DNA of 64,000 nt from Amoeboaphelidium protococcarum. Lineage: Eukaryota; Aphelidiomycota; Aphelidea. The DNA lies in contig JALECJ010000056.1 of the NCBI GenBank assembly GCA_023515745.1, forward strand, positions 722,409 through 786,408, given 5' to 3'. Positions 24,062-35,356 of this stretch are shown in pieces (within the stretch, counting starts at the first letter, position 1; each line of letters starts with the position of its first letter). The position numbers were made by a program, and so were the translations under genes. The notes under the pieces are model-generated. The model saw only the letters and a list, made by a program, of their open reading frames with translations, did no database searches and was not told the origin of the DNA.

Positions 24062-26500
24062 TCAAACCGATTGTCTTCCGGTTAATCCACTAGTGCTCGT
24101 AGTCTTTGGGATTGTAAATATCTTATCAGGATGCACTAATGCACCTAAAGCACGACGTTCACGATTGCTCAGCAATTGCAAGCCAACTTTGAATGATGAA
24201 TTCATCCAACCGAAGCCTTCACGCGGGATGAACTTGAAATCTATGCCCACATTGCCATACTCGACATTCACCTTATGATTCAATGATACGATATCAAACT
24301 TCTCAGGCACAACTCCATTGAAGTCCACGAAAGCTTTCGTAATTGTGAATAGCCATCTATAAGCAAATCTACGAGCCACCTCCTCATAACCATACATTTG
24401 AAGACCTTTCCAAGCTATAACTTGATGTGGCGCCCATCCAAACGGAAAGTCCCACTGACGATTAGGACGAGATAGCCCAATAGTGCCCCGACTTTTCTCC
24501 GTACCACTTACTAGTCCGCCTTAGACTTCAAATAACTAAATGGCTCTAATTACAACACGATCAGCTTGATGTTTACTGGCGCATCCGGCCCACAGAGGAA
24601 AGAAAGTCGTGACAGACTCGTATGGATTCTGAGCATTCTGCTTAATGTCATAATCAAAGTACATGCCTTCTTCCTCATTCCACAGATACTTATCAATGAT
24701 TTCCTTTCGATGTGTAGCTTTTCTAAACCAGTCCTCGCTCTTTTCCACACCGCCATCATAGTTGGTAAAGTTATCTCCAAATACATCTCTAATCACGGTG
24801 GCAATATCAATCTCATATTTGTAGAGGAGAGCATTCAAATCCACGGGACAAATAGAAGCACATTTACCTTCAAGTCTGTAAGTAGTGTCATGTCCACTTT
24901 CTCTTACAGCTCTATCATGAATGAAATACTCATCCAACTCAGGCTCCACAATAGATCCGTCGTTGTACTTTTCAGAGAATGCGGGGATATCAAGGCCATA
25001 TTTATCAGCAAATGGTTTAAGCACAGCATCAAAGTGGGACGCTTCAGTCTCTGGCGGCATTCCTTTACCTTCACCGTGGAATCTACTCAGACCAATGGAC
25101 TCAACATATCGAGGTGAGGACATCCAAACATTGTTATACTCTTTGATGGCAGCCCGGAACACTTCTGCCAACCATTTCTTGTTACTCTCCGCGTCATCTT
25201 TGGGTAGACATTCGTAAACTTTCAGTGCCATGTCAGTAAGAAATGGAGGTTGAGAGCGTGTGAGGTAATAGCTACGATTGGCATTTAAAATTTTGCCGTA
25301 ATGTTTAATGGAGTACACGAAATTATCCACCATGGCTCTAGATAGAGAAATTCTACCATCCACAAGAAGACCAAGCATTGCAAAGTATGAATCCCAGCCG
25401 TACATTTCATTAAATCTTCCACCAGGGACAACGAAAGGACATCCACGTATGGTCTCAACCCCACTCTCATCTTGCGTCTTTTTGAGAGCCAGTGCCAATA
25501 TACCAGGCATTCCATTTATAGATTTCACATAATCTGGCGTGACATTTTTAGGCAACTAAATTACATCCAAGTTCAAGTGTGGCTTTTCAGAAGCTACTCT
25601 ATTATAATACTACAGAGCTTCTGGATCATCATAGGGAACATAGATGCGCGGTCTATGATTACCATGTCTATTCTTTGGATCTAGGCAGATCATCTCAAGT
25701 CCATCAGAGTCGATTCTACGAGTCAATCCGTCCCAAAAGTGATGCTTGATCATCCTTGAGAGACGATCAACGGGATTCTCAAGCAGGCGGCTTTCTTCAA
25801 TGACAATATGAGATCTGCCATGATCGGCTGCTAGAGCCAGCTCTTGCAATAGATTAGCCAATGCATAAGTGCCACGAACCTCGTGCTTGCGATGACCCAT
25901 AGATGCCAGTGTACCAAGAGGCAGAATTTTGGGACCTTTATCAGTGATTGTAATCTAGAAATCACCATCAGTATCTTCTTGTGCCAAAATACGCTACTAT
26001 GTCTTCTCCACCGGGATAAAGAGCTACAATGGGACACTAGTCTTCTCATCATGAGAGTGCCTTCTACGGATCCGATGCTTCTCCGACTCTTCGATAATGG
26101 CTGGTGGTATCTTTAAAGGCTTATGGGCAGCAGCCGCTTTCTATTTAACACCATTAGCAGAATGTGATGTAAAATTTGAATCAACACTGACGTGAGAATT
26201 CAAGGCCATCTGCATCTCAGTATCACTACTAAACTCAGCATCACTACCGTCTTAATCGGCAACCACTTTGGCAGCGTGTGTAGCCGGCAGATCAAAGGAA
26301 TTCATAAACTCGATACTCATGGTACGATGACGCTAAATAATCTTGCTACTAGTGCCATGGGCTATTGCATGATCATAATCATAATGAGGATCTCTATCTT
26401 CCAGCTCCAAGTGAGGATTCACCACAGGACTGCTATTTCTAGAATATCTATCCTTGAACTCCTACTATTTGTGCTTTGCAACGTTTAACATTTTTGACAT
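24062..26500 (-). CDS. NTH1: neutral trehalase with calcium-binding domain
   Basis: An 812-residue frame without introns from the ATG at 26500 to TGA 24064-24062. About residues 1-200 form the regulatory part: a site [11 protein letters not shown] near residue 145 that looks like a PKA/14-3-3 phosphosite and the calcium loop DTDGDFQIT near residue 175. The GH37 catalytic domain follows: [30 protein letters not shown] (signature 1, about residue 357), [11 protein letters not shown] (signature 2, about residue 677) and [10 protein letters not shown]. It hydrolyses cytosolic trehalose to glucose. This regulated type with the calcium-binding domain is typical of fungi, so it is a useful lineage clue. 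No signal peptide is present, as expected for the cytosolic enzyme. Confidence 0.96.
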
Positions 26501-27651
26501 TTAATAACCAGACCAATATGAGCTACTTTTAGTCTGTGATTCTAAGGTATTACTTCAGTTTCTCTAGCAATGTGGAGTGATAATGATCAAACTAAAGAGA
26601 ACAATTGTGTCAATCTTTAGAGTAAAAGAGAGAGAGAGGAAACCGAAAAGGGAAAAGATGAAACAGATCGAACAGCAGCGATGAAAAGAGAGAGCGAAAG
26701 TAGGCAGTGACGGCCAATGAGATGATTCGATCAGGCGCGCGTGATCTTGCGGTTCGTCATCGATCGACATCACTTTGTTGTTTCACATTGACACTTTGGT
26801 TGTATAACCGCTAGTGTGGTCCTCAATATAGTGACCAAACTCTGATAGCGTTGAAATTATTGTTGCTTTTCCTTTAAGCGTTTCAATGGATTTATTAACG
26901 GAAATCTCTTGACTTTAGCTTCCTTTGCACCTCAGCTTCAATGTACACACGGTTGATTTTGTGCGTACTTGGTGAGACGATACGAACTTTTGATTCAAAT
27001 TAGCGATTTGATAATGCTCGTAATATAATAGAAAATGCCTCGGAATTGAGTATTGAGTCCCTTTAGACTCTCTAAATCCAGATAGAAAATAATTGCCGCG
27101 TTATTTGAGCGTATTATAGGCGGGGTACTGTTGACTTTAAATTTTTATATATATCTAGACAGTCTAGCCTTAACAGACTATATAACAATTGGATGTAAGC
27201 TATCAAGATTTAATTTGTAAAAATCAAAGTAAAAGATCTCAAACATACGTCAAAGCTTCCCGTTAATTACTCTTGTGATATTCTTGTAATGGGCGTATTA
27301 CTCGGTACTCTGATTTTGCAATACAAGCCAAATCGTTGTATAATCAGTTAAAGCTCACATTGAAGAAGTGACACTTTCCCGATTGACTATAAGTGTGGTA
27401 TGCGAATTCACAACTTTTAAATTTTCATGCTCTCCTCAGGTATATTTTTCGTTACAATTTCGTGTTAATACGGTATATCCTCACAGTCACCTAAATCTTT
27501 GATTGGATGCTATTTCTGTGAAAAACTAATTGCATAATGAGCAATTCTCGCCATATATCATCTTATTATTACTCAACAAGGTTACTTTTCTCTCCCTTAT
27601 CTCTATTGCGTCGTACAGAGGTAGCGTCATAGAGTGAAACAATCATACAAA
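26501..27651. other. divergent intergenic region
   Basis: About 1.15 kb between trehalase (minus) and the receptor kinase (plus). It holds an AG-rich block at about 26620-26660 and several AT-rich stretches (near 27140 and 27180). I see no RNA gene, repeat or conserved frame. Confidence 0.5.
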
Positions 27652-28965
27652 ATGGTTAGCTTTTGGTATATAACTGTAACTCTTCTCCTGCCACAACTAA
27701 TCTTCTCTGTCCAAAATCGTTATTATGGCCTTGATATGAGCACTGGTGTGAAGGTGAGCTCTGATGGCTCTGTCTGGATGTCGGGATCTAAGGGTGGTCT
27801 TTACGCGCTGTACAATTTTTCTCCTGCTAGTCAAAGTGCCATCCGCACAATCACTTTTGGTCAAGGTTCAGGAAACGTCTTGTCTGCTCTAAGCATCGAC
27901 TCTGCGACACAAGAAATTTACGCTGTTGGCTCTTGAACAACGGCCTTTAATGGCTAAACTCTGCTTGGTGGTGGTGATGTTGCGCTGATCAAGATAAACA
28001 GTGTAGGCACGGTCATGTGGACTATGATATTTGGCTCTTAGTATCTCGATGTCCCCAAGTCTGTTTTTGTTGACTCTTACAATCAATTCGTGTATGTGGT
28101 TGGCTACACAAATGGAAAGATTAACAAGGGCCTCGACACCTAATCGGCTGAAACATAGTGCTTCATTTCCAAGTATTCAACTGATACGACTCATATATGG
28201 ACGATTCAGAAATCGGCAGCTGGTGGCTGCGAATATAGATCTATAGTTGTGTCTACGAATCCGAATGGTTACCTGTATTTTGGTGGTGTCTTCAGTGGAG
28301 TCCACGCATACTTTGGGGTCTTCTCTCCAACTAACGGGGCATTGCTAAAAGAGTTTGAACTCAGCACTGATTTTGGGATCTCTGGCTTCAATGCGATCGC
28401 TCTAAGTCTCGCATAGGATAAGGTGTATGCTGCCGGTTTTATCAGTGCCCCTATTGACGGATCATCTACTTATGGTGGTTATGATTTTTGGGTTACCGCA
28501 TTTGATTCAAGCGGTAATAAACTTGCGTAGAGTATGGTTTATGGCTCGCCTGAAGCCGATGTTCTTGAGGCAATTGATGTTGATTTCTTCTCTGGCAATG
28601 TGTGGGTATCTGGATGGTCTCGAGGATTGCTGATTTCTGAAGGCTACTTTACCTTGGCCCAGCTTGGTGTCCTCACTGCAGATGGTTATTTTGCTGAAAT
28701 AAATCCCTCTAATTTGGCTCGTGGTACTTCTTAGCTGTTATACATGGGCGGTGCTCCTTGGGAAGATATTGGCAGAGGAATCGTAGTTGATGGTTATGGA
28801 ATCGTTAATGTCGCTCACCACTTTTTTTATGGTACTGATCAATATGGCACTTTGCTTACTGAAAATGCGCAATAAAGGCCATTGCAAGCTATGATAACCA
28901 CTGCTACAAAGAAGATTACGACTACAACAACTACCACGACTACAACTACCACAACGACAACCACC

Positions 28966-29000
<35 letters not shown>

Positions 29001-30372
29001 CACTGCCACCATTACTACTACTATCACTACTACGACTTCGACTACGACTACCCCAACTACCAGCACGACCGTAGCCGCCGCCTCTATCACTGCATCTGCA
29101 TTTTCTTTATCAAGTGTATCTACTATTGTAGTGGCCAATACGTCTACTGCGTAACTTGGTTTGTTGACGTCGAGTTTAATGTCTGCTAACAGTTCTATGA
29201 CGGTAACAAGTATGCCATCTTCAATGTCGGGTAGTAGCCTGAATGTTTAGAACTCACTCACCAGCTCGTAAAATATTTTGTCCTGTGCATTCTGTGGGCC
29301 TTTCAATGGTGTAGGAGCCGTCTCTAAAAGTAGCACTGCCACTCAAGATCAGCGAGATTTAGTGTAACCCGCAAATTCTAATCCAAATGGGTAATTTGCG
29401 GTACAAGTGCTTAGTATTTTGGCCTATGTGATTATAGCTTTGGCATCTATCGCTGCCAGTCTTTTAATGCTTAGAAGATATGGGCGCAAAAGACCAAAGT
29501 ATTCTTCTGGTACAAAAGCTGGTACGGAGTCTACTTACTAGCAGAACACTGCATCAGTTTTTGGAACAGCTATGTAGACTAACACTACTGCGCTGCCTAC
29601 CAATTACGCTATTTACATCCCAGCTTTCCTCAAGTTTAATTTTGGGGTTGACTTTTAGGTGCTGAATTAAATTGCTGCCGGTGGAATGTCCAAGATTTAC
29701 ATGGCTCGTCCTATTGCTCCATCACTGGTTTAAAACGTTGGAAGTGACTAAATTGTGGCAAAGGTTAGTAAGCGTCAATTTACTTAAATGCAAGCTAGTG
29801 AATAGCAGGCCTTTTATCAAGAGCTTAGTCTACTGTACAAGTTCAGAGATGTTCCGTCAATTACAAAGCTGCACGGCTTTTGTGATACTAACGAAGCCGT
29901 GATGCTGATCAAATGCTATCCGATGGGTGATTTATCTGATTATGCTCTTGGATAGAGCCCTACTGCTTAAATGTATCCGATGTCCAAGAATTAGTTGCAT
30001 AAACTGTTACTTATTTTGTCTCAAACCATCGCTTACATGCATAGCCAACATATTGTCCATTGTGATTTAAAACCGTAGAATGTGCTGTTGGATGTGGATG
30101 AGAATGGTTGGCTTATCCCTATACTTTCAGATCTTGGTATCTCGGCTATCACGGAAGATAGTGCGTTGTTGGTGTAAGCGTTCCAAGTTAGCTAGTAGCG
30201 TGGATTGTCTCTATCCTATGCTGCGCCTGAGCTATTGACTAGATTCAGAATGCGCTTCACCGAAACATCTCCTCATATTTTGAAAGCGGGCGATGTGTAC
30301 GCGCTGTCCATAATCATTGTCAATCTGCTAACTCGCGCTAAGCCTTGGCCTGTCAAATAGCGCTTCTGGTGA
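27652..30372 (+). CDS. receptor-like protein kinase: propeller, Thr stalk, TM, kinase; one in-frame TGA
   Basis: A 906-codon frame from the ATG at 27652 to TGA 30370-30372, interrupted by one in-frame TGA at 27934-27936 (codon 95). Order: signal peptide (core FWYITVTLLLPQLIF); ectodomain of repeated blade-like units (YAVGS, VVGYTNG, YAAGFIS) resembling SBBP/NHL beta-propellers; a Thr stalk about residues 414-470; a Ser/Thr-rich linker; a TM helix about 583-606 (VIIALASIAASLLML) with basic residues after it; then a kinase domain. Kinase landmarks are GGMSKIYMA (about 676), VAK Lys (about 703), HCDLKPQN (about 802, the Gln is UAG), DLG instead of DFG (about 826) and YAAPELL (about 857). The C-lobe ends soon after AKPWP, so helices G-I are missing. 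It may sense an external ligand. The internal TGA and short C-lobe leave open a pseudogene or special decoding. Confidence 0.75.
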
Positions 30373-30511
30373 ATGAAAGAGAGAATTGAATGAAAAACGA
30401 AGATATTACAGGTTGAAAATCTATAATCTTTAATCTTCGTACTCTTAATATTATTTTCCTTGACGCACACAAAGTACGACCCAATACAGTAGAGTGAGAC
30501 TGCAGCGAAAC

Positions 30512-31879
30512 TCATGTTAGCATAAACTTTACATTAGAGTAATGGTCCAGCAGAGGCACTTCTCCAGACACAGTTTTACAGTTGTCTAGCTGTCCATACT
30601 TGAGAAAAAAGTCGCGATGCTTCATTACTTGAACATCCAGCATATCTTTCTACTACACATCCTCCTATGTAATCAGTCGGTACATAGAAGCCATTAGTTC
30701 AAAGTCCGTGGCAAAAAATATATCGAACCATCCTTTCGGTAGCAGATACGTGGTACAAGGTATCATCTAGAAACGCTACCGAGTCTAGGCTATAGGAGCA
30801 TTCAATCCAGGAATTTTAGTCCGCAAAGAGTCAAAATCTGACAGGATCAATTTATGACGCGGGAAGTATTACGATAATTACTTGAAAAATTGCATCTACA
30901 TGGTGGGAATCCACTCAGGTTCAGAAAGACCAACACTAAATGGATTAAACTTCTGTCTGAGGCGATCCAACATGCTCATCTACTGAATTACGGGAGATGG
31001 ACAGCCAATAATCTACGATCTCATCTCCAGATACTCCTTTATCAGATCATCAGTCACCGGCTAATAGCTTTCCACAAATTTATCCAATTCAGGGTCAAAA
31101 TGCACCAGAGTCTCGTATGGCTACTACTAGTACTACTACTTTGGAGGGGAATCTAAACTCCATCGCACGGCATCATGAGCAAAATTGTCAATCACCTCAA
31201 GTGCGATGAAATAACACCTTCTACTCTCAACCTTTTTCCAATTAAATATGCTTTTGTTAATAATATTGATATTCCCATGTTATTAAACAGCTTTCCTGAG
31301 TTTCTATTTCTTTGCCAAGTTGTCTGATATTTCTATAATGTTGTACTCTGCAGATTCGTATAACGATGGATTCTTGCTCTTGACGTATGACATTACATCC
31401 TTCATTAACGTACCATTTCCAGCTCCCATCTCATAAATTACCAAACGTTCTTCTCCATACTACTTCTATTACTACTCATGATTGCGCAGAATGTACTCGG
31501 CAATGGCATTTGCATAGTGGGGCCGAAATAGCTCTGTGGGAGTATGCCAAATCTGAGCACTGGCATCATCTTTAAGCTCATCAAATCTCTTATAATAAGA
31601 TGAAATTAAATCCTAAAACTCCCCAGTATTCTTAAGCTAACTATAATCAATAGGTCGAGGCAGTGAGAATATCAGAGCGCGTTTACTAAAGTATCCATAC
31701 TCTGGATTGTACAAAGAGTCATGTATAAACTCTCTCGTCAACTCCTTCTAAACACCATCATGACGCGTAATATTGTTCATATTCGCCACTTTAGAACCTT
31801 GTAATTGGATAGAGAATCTGACTGTCTATCGCTTATAGAAGCGTTTGCTTAGCTGTATCGAATATCGCGCAGTTAACAT
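30512..31879 (-). CDS. NDUFAF7/MidA-family methyltransferase
   Basis: A 455-residue frame from the ATG at 31879 to TGA 30514-30512. The N-terminus is basic and could target mitochondria. Family landmarks are REFIHDSLYNPEYGYFS, HTPTELFRPHYANAIAEYIL and the SAM-binding motif VIYEMGAGNGTLMKDV (about residue 150), then a FIALEVIDNFAHDAV element and a late segment ILSDFDSL. NDUFAF7 methylates an arginine of a complex I subunit during assembly; fungi also have related methyltransferases of unclear substrate (such as Ykl162c). The GAGNG variant of the usual GPGRG and the Gln-rich insert suggest the second group, so complex I function is not assured. Confidence 0.78.
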
Positions 31880-32032
31880 CGTTGTGAGTATATCAAATGT
31901 TCTAGAGCTTTGAAGATTTAATAACGCCAAGTAGAGTCAAGACGATAAAACGCGGTAAATGTAAAATTCAAAGGTAATCTATTCCACACATCATTGAAAG
32001 GTTGTTGTCAAAGCATCAATTTCGTTCATCAT

Positions 32033-34849
32033 TCATTACGCAATACTTGACTTGGTGTTTGATAACACACTAGTCACTTTACTATTGCTCGTATTATCAT
32101 CGTCATCTCCGTCACTCCCAGTGTGAATGACAAAATTCGTGTCTACAAACGAGAGACTATATAAAGGCTTCAGTATACTCTCTAGCAGTGGATCTTCTTT
32201 GAAACTAGAGGATATGTCAATTGGTGTGATGGGTTCTTGATCTGCACCGGTGATAGTTGCTAATGCCAGACCTGCCTACTCTCTTCTTCTACGCTCAGGA
32301 GATGGGATAGTAGACGATTCTTCTACCAACGCGCTGGTGCGCTGAGAATTAACGTCATTGCGCTCTGTGCCGAAGAGGAGTTACTAATGCTAAGACTTTG
32401 CTTGGATTTTACCCATAAGAGCATCATAAGACTGCACCAGCTCCGGTTAGATCTGAGCCTCAGCGAAAACGTCAGTCCACCTCTCTTTATCGGCCTACTA
32501 CAAAAATATTAATTGATAAACATCCAAAGTGACTGAATCAATCAAAAGCAAACTGTTCTGAAGAGCATCTTCCCCATCGACATTAAGCCATGTTAGATGA
32601 TCAGTCGAGAATGACGACAACACCACATTCTTATCTCTGGATATCATACTAGGAGGCTTCGTGAAGACTAGAAGATCATTGAACAGAAACACCTGACATT
32701 TCCTAGTCTGATCGATGCCATTCTCCATATTGGATGTCTTCACTTGGCACCAGCTCTCGGCCAATATTTTACGCGTCGGGTTCATCAACTCAGCACCGCC
32801 TTTGATTTTTTTAATAGCCTCAATAGTTAACATCATTGACTCTAAATGCTTAGTTCGCTCATTAACCACCGACACGATGTCATCAATCTTAGCACTTGCC
32901 TTCTCAAGTCGACTCTTATCTTTATGATCATCCGGAGTAGCTTTCTATAGCTCTCGCAGAAACAGTGGGTATTTGCATATTCTCTGGACAGGCTTCAGCA
33001 GGAAACTCTCCAAATTTAGGCCACCAAATTCCTATCGAGAGTAAACCTCTTTTAAGAATGCCTTAATAGGCATATCTGATTTCAATGCCTTCTACAATGA
33101 GTCCATAGCCTTGGCGTGGAGACCGCAGTACATGGTGTACAATTTAAAGTAATCAGCCACAGCCAGAAATGCATTCCCCACGCCTTCCAATAGATAATCC
33201 TTTCTGCAATGCTTCAACTCTTGGAGAAAGGCCTCGTTTACAGGCAGAATCTGCTCAATGTTAGAGAATAAATCTGCAAGTTCAAAAGGGATCTTGACTT
33301 TTCTATCTCGAATTGGTTTGACATAAGTCTCCACAATCAGCTTTAGGTCGTTTATATAATCCTACTCCGTTGACAGAATTTCATATGAGACTTCTTGACG
33401 CGTCTTATCATCCTTGTTCATTGAGCTCAATAAGCGCTCTCGCTCGACTTCATCTAAAATCAAATATTACCATTTTGGTCTATGCTGCTCTTGATATCTA
33501 CCACCACCTGTCTTTATTGAAGCCAGCGAGTTGCTACTAGAATTTTCAACAATCACACTCTTTACATTCTTCTTTCTCCTGAATGTATTACTGAAATCCA
33601 TCCTTGGCTTCTCTCGGTCACTATTAGCTCTTAGCGGGTGCACATACTGAGTATTGACGCCCTTTTGGTTTTTAGAATGAGTGCTTAAGCTTGAGATTGA
33701 CGACGACAAATCTTCATCATTATGCGATGAAATTGAGTGCACATTTTCATGACTATGAGCACTAGTCAGACTCGACATCACAACTGCACCATCATCCAAA
33801 AACGTCTTCTTCTCACTGTCAGGAGACACAGCTGTAATCAATCTACTAGAAGAATGTTAAATAGGTGACCTGATCTCGGGCAAAGTTGCTGCAGACTCTG
33901 TCACAGTCTTGGCCGTACCAGATTAATTTAAATGCAGTGCTTTCTACTCATGAACATTCTTGACCATCGGAGCTAAAATCTCTGCCAACTTATTAACATT
34001 GCCATTTGACGCGCTTAAAGCTTGCAACTCTGGATCAGACTTGCTTAATACAGCTACCTCGTGTTTATCTATAACATTATCAGAATCTAAGGCTTCTATC
34101 ACCTGCTGAACATTTCCTTACTACTACTACTACTACTAAGTCTTCTCGCTGCTTTCAGTGTTGGCTTTGGCTGATCTTTGTCTAGGTGGCAATACTGGAG
34201 GAACCTCGCGGTACTCAACCTGGACATCAGCAGTTATCAAATTCTACTATTGGGTGCTCTGAGATTATTCACCAGTATTGGATAAATCAGATTTTGACTA
34301 GGATTAAGAGGTTGAGGCAGCAGTTGGTTCGTAAAGGTTCACCATCGAGGCTATTCTACTTCCGCTTGGACGGCTGACATTGTTAAGACTACGAGGCTTC
34401 TAAAGCTAGATATCATTACTGTCCCTCATAAAGCTAGCCTTGATACTGCTCACTTTAGACACAATGGTAATATCATTAGAATCTGATTGAGCAACGGTGG
34501 TGCTGGACTGCTACGCGGATTATGAAGATTATAGGGGTTAATCAGCTACACTTTAAACGACTGACAATCCAGAAGGCTTGATAGGACGCAAAGGCTTATC
34601 TTTTGGCAAAGTGGTCGATTCCTTTCCGAGAGAGGTGAAAGATTCTTTTCTAGGAGGAGGGATAGGAGTTGATACTGATCCACTATCATTGCCCGCTTAT
34701 TATGGCTATTACTACTGCTCCGGCTGTGTTGATTGTTATTGTTGTTTCAGCAGCATCACCTTTTCTGCATCCTGAACGCCCACGACATTCGACGACTTTC
34801 TTGACGCTGATTGTGCAACTTTATCTTTCTACTGGTAGATATCCCTCAT
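32033..34849 (-). CDS. RhoGEF with DH-PH module
   Basis: A 938-residue frame from the ATG at 34849 to TGA 32035-32033. Residues 1-460 are low complexity: Gln/Ser/Pro-rich with polyGln made of UAG repeats and SH3-type proline motifs (PVLPPRQR-like, TPIPPPRK). The DH domain spans about 480-680: SYEILSTEQDYINDLKLIVE, YVKPIRDRKVKIP, LFSNIEQILPVNEAFL, and YFKLYTMYCG, then FLLKPVQRICKYPLFLREL (CR3). The PH domain follows with KCQVFLFNDLLVFTKPP. The tail is disordered with a basic RRRRE cluster. It should activate Rho/Rac/Cdc42 GTPases at the membrane. The nearest subfamily cannot be fixed by eye. Confidence 0.92.
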
Positions 34850-35356
34850 TGCGATGTGAAATCTATTTCCAATAATTCTATATTAATTGATTTTACTGTC
34901 TTAACTATTTAATTGCGAAAATAAAAAGACTGCAGCGTAATAGTGATGATAGGATAATATTATTACGACTTATAAATATGAACTTTACGGATTGAAATCA
35001 ATTCATCTATTAATAGACTCCTCAGTGCGGTAAAGGCATTTGAGGCCTGGCCTGATTGTGCTAAGTGATACATTTATATGTGATGGAAAATCTCAGAATT
35101 TATACTCCACGTACTTTCATTAACTATTCAATACTTACATATTGCTCACTGGCACTAGTTTATTGAACGATACGTTTCAAAGCGACTTGACAAAATCTTT
35201 GTTTCACACGAATTCTGTTAATTCTTCCCACGCCACAGAAACTGGTCTAATGCGGAACTGTATTCATCATTTCTCATTGCTTTTCGACCGACCCACACTA
35301 TCCCGCATTATCATTCTCACTTGCATAATAGCTGATAAAAAACAAAATATCACTTA
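34850..35356. other. divergent promoter region
   Basis: About 500 bp between the RhoGEF (minus) and sestrin (plus) starts. AT-rich with short A and T runs near 34870-34925. No gene is visible; a frame at 35142-35357 is open but has no features. Confidence 0.5.

Noticed and set aside
28839-29138. Poly-Val minus-strand frame
   Set aside because: It is the reverse reading of the Thr-rich stalk (ACN repeats) of the receptor kinase.
28882-29154. Thr-repeat region as a separate gene
   Set aside because: It is in frame with the propeller upstream and with the TM-kinase downstream, so it is the stalk of one protein.
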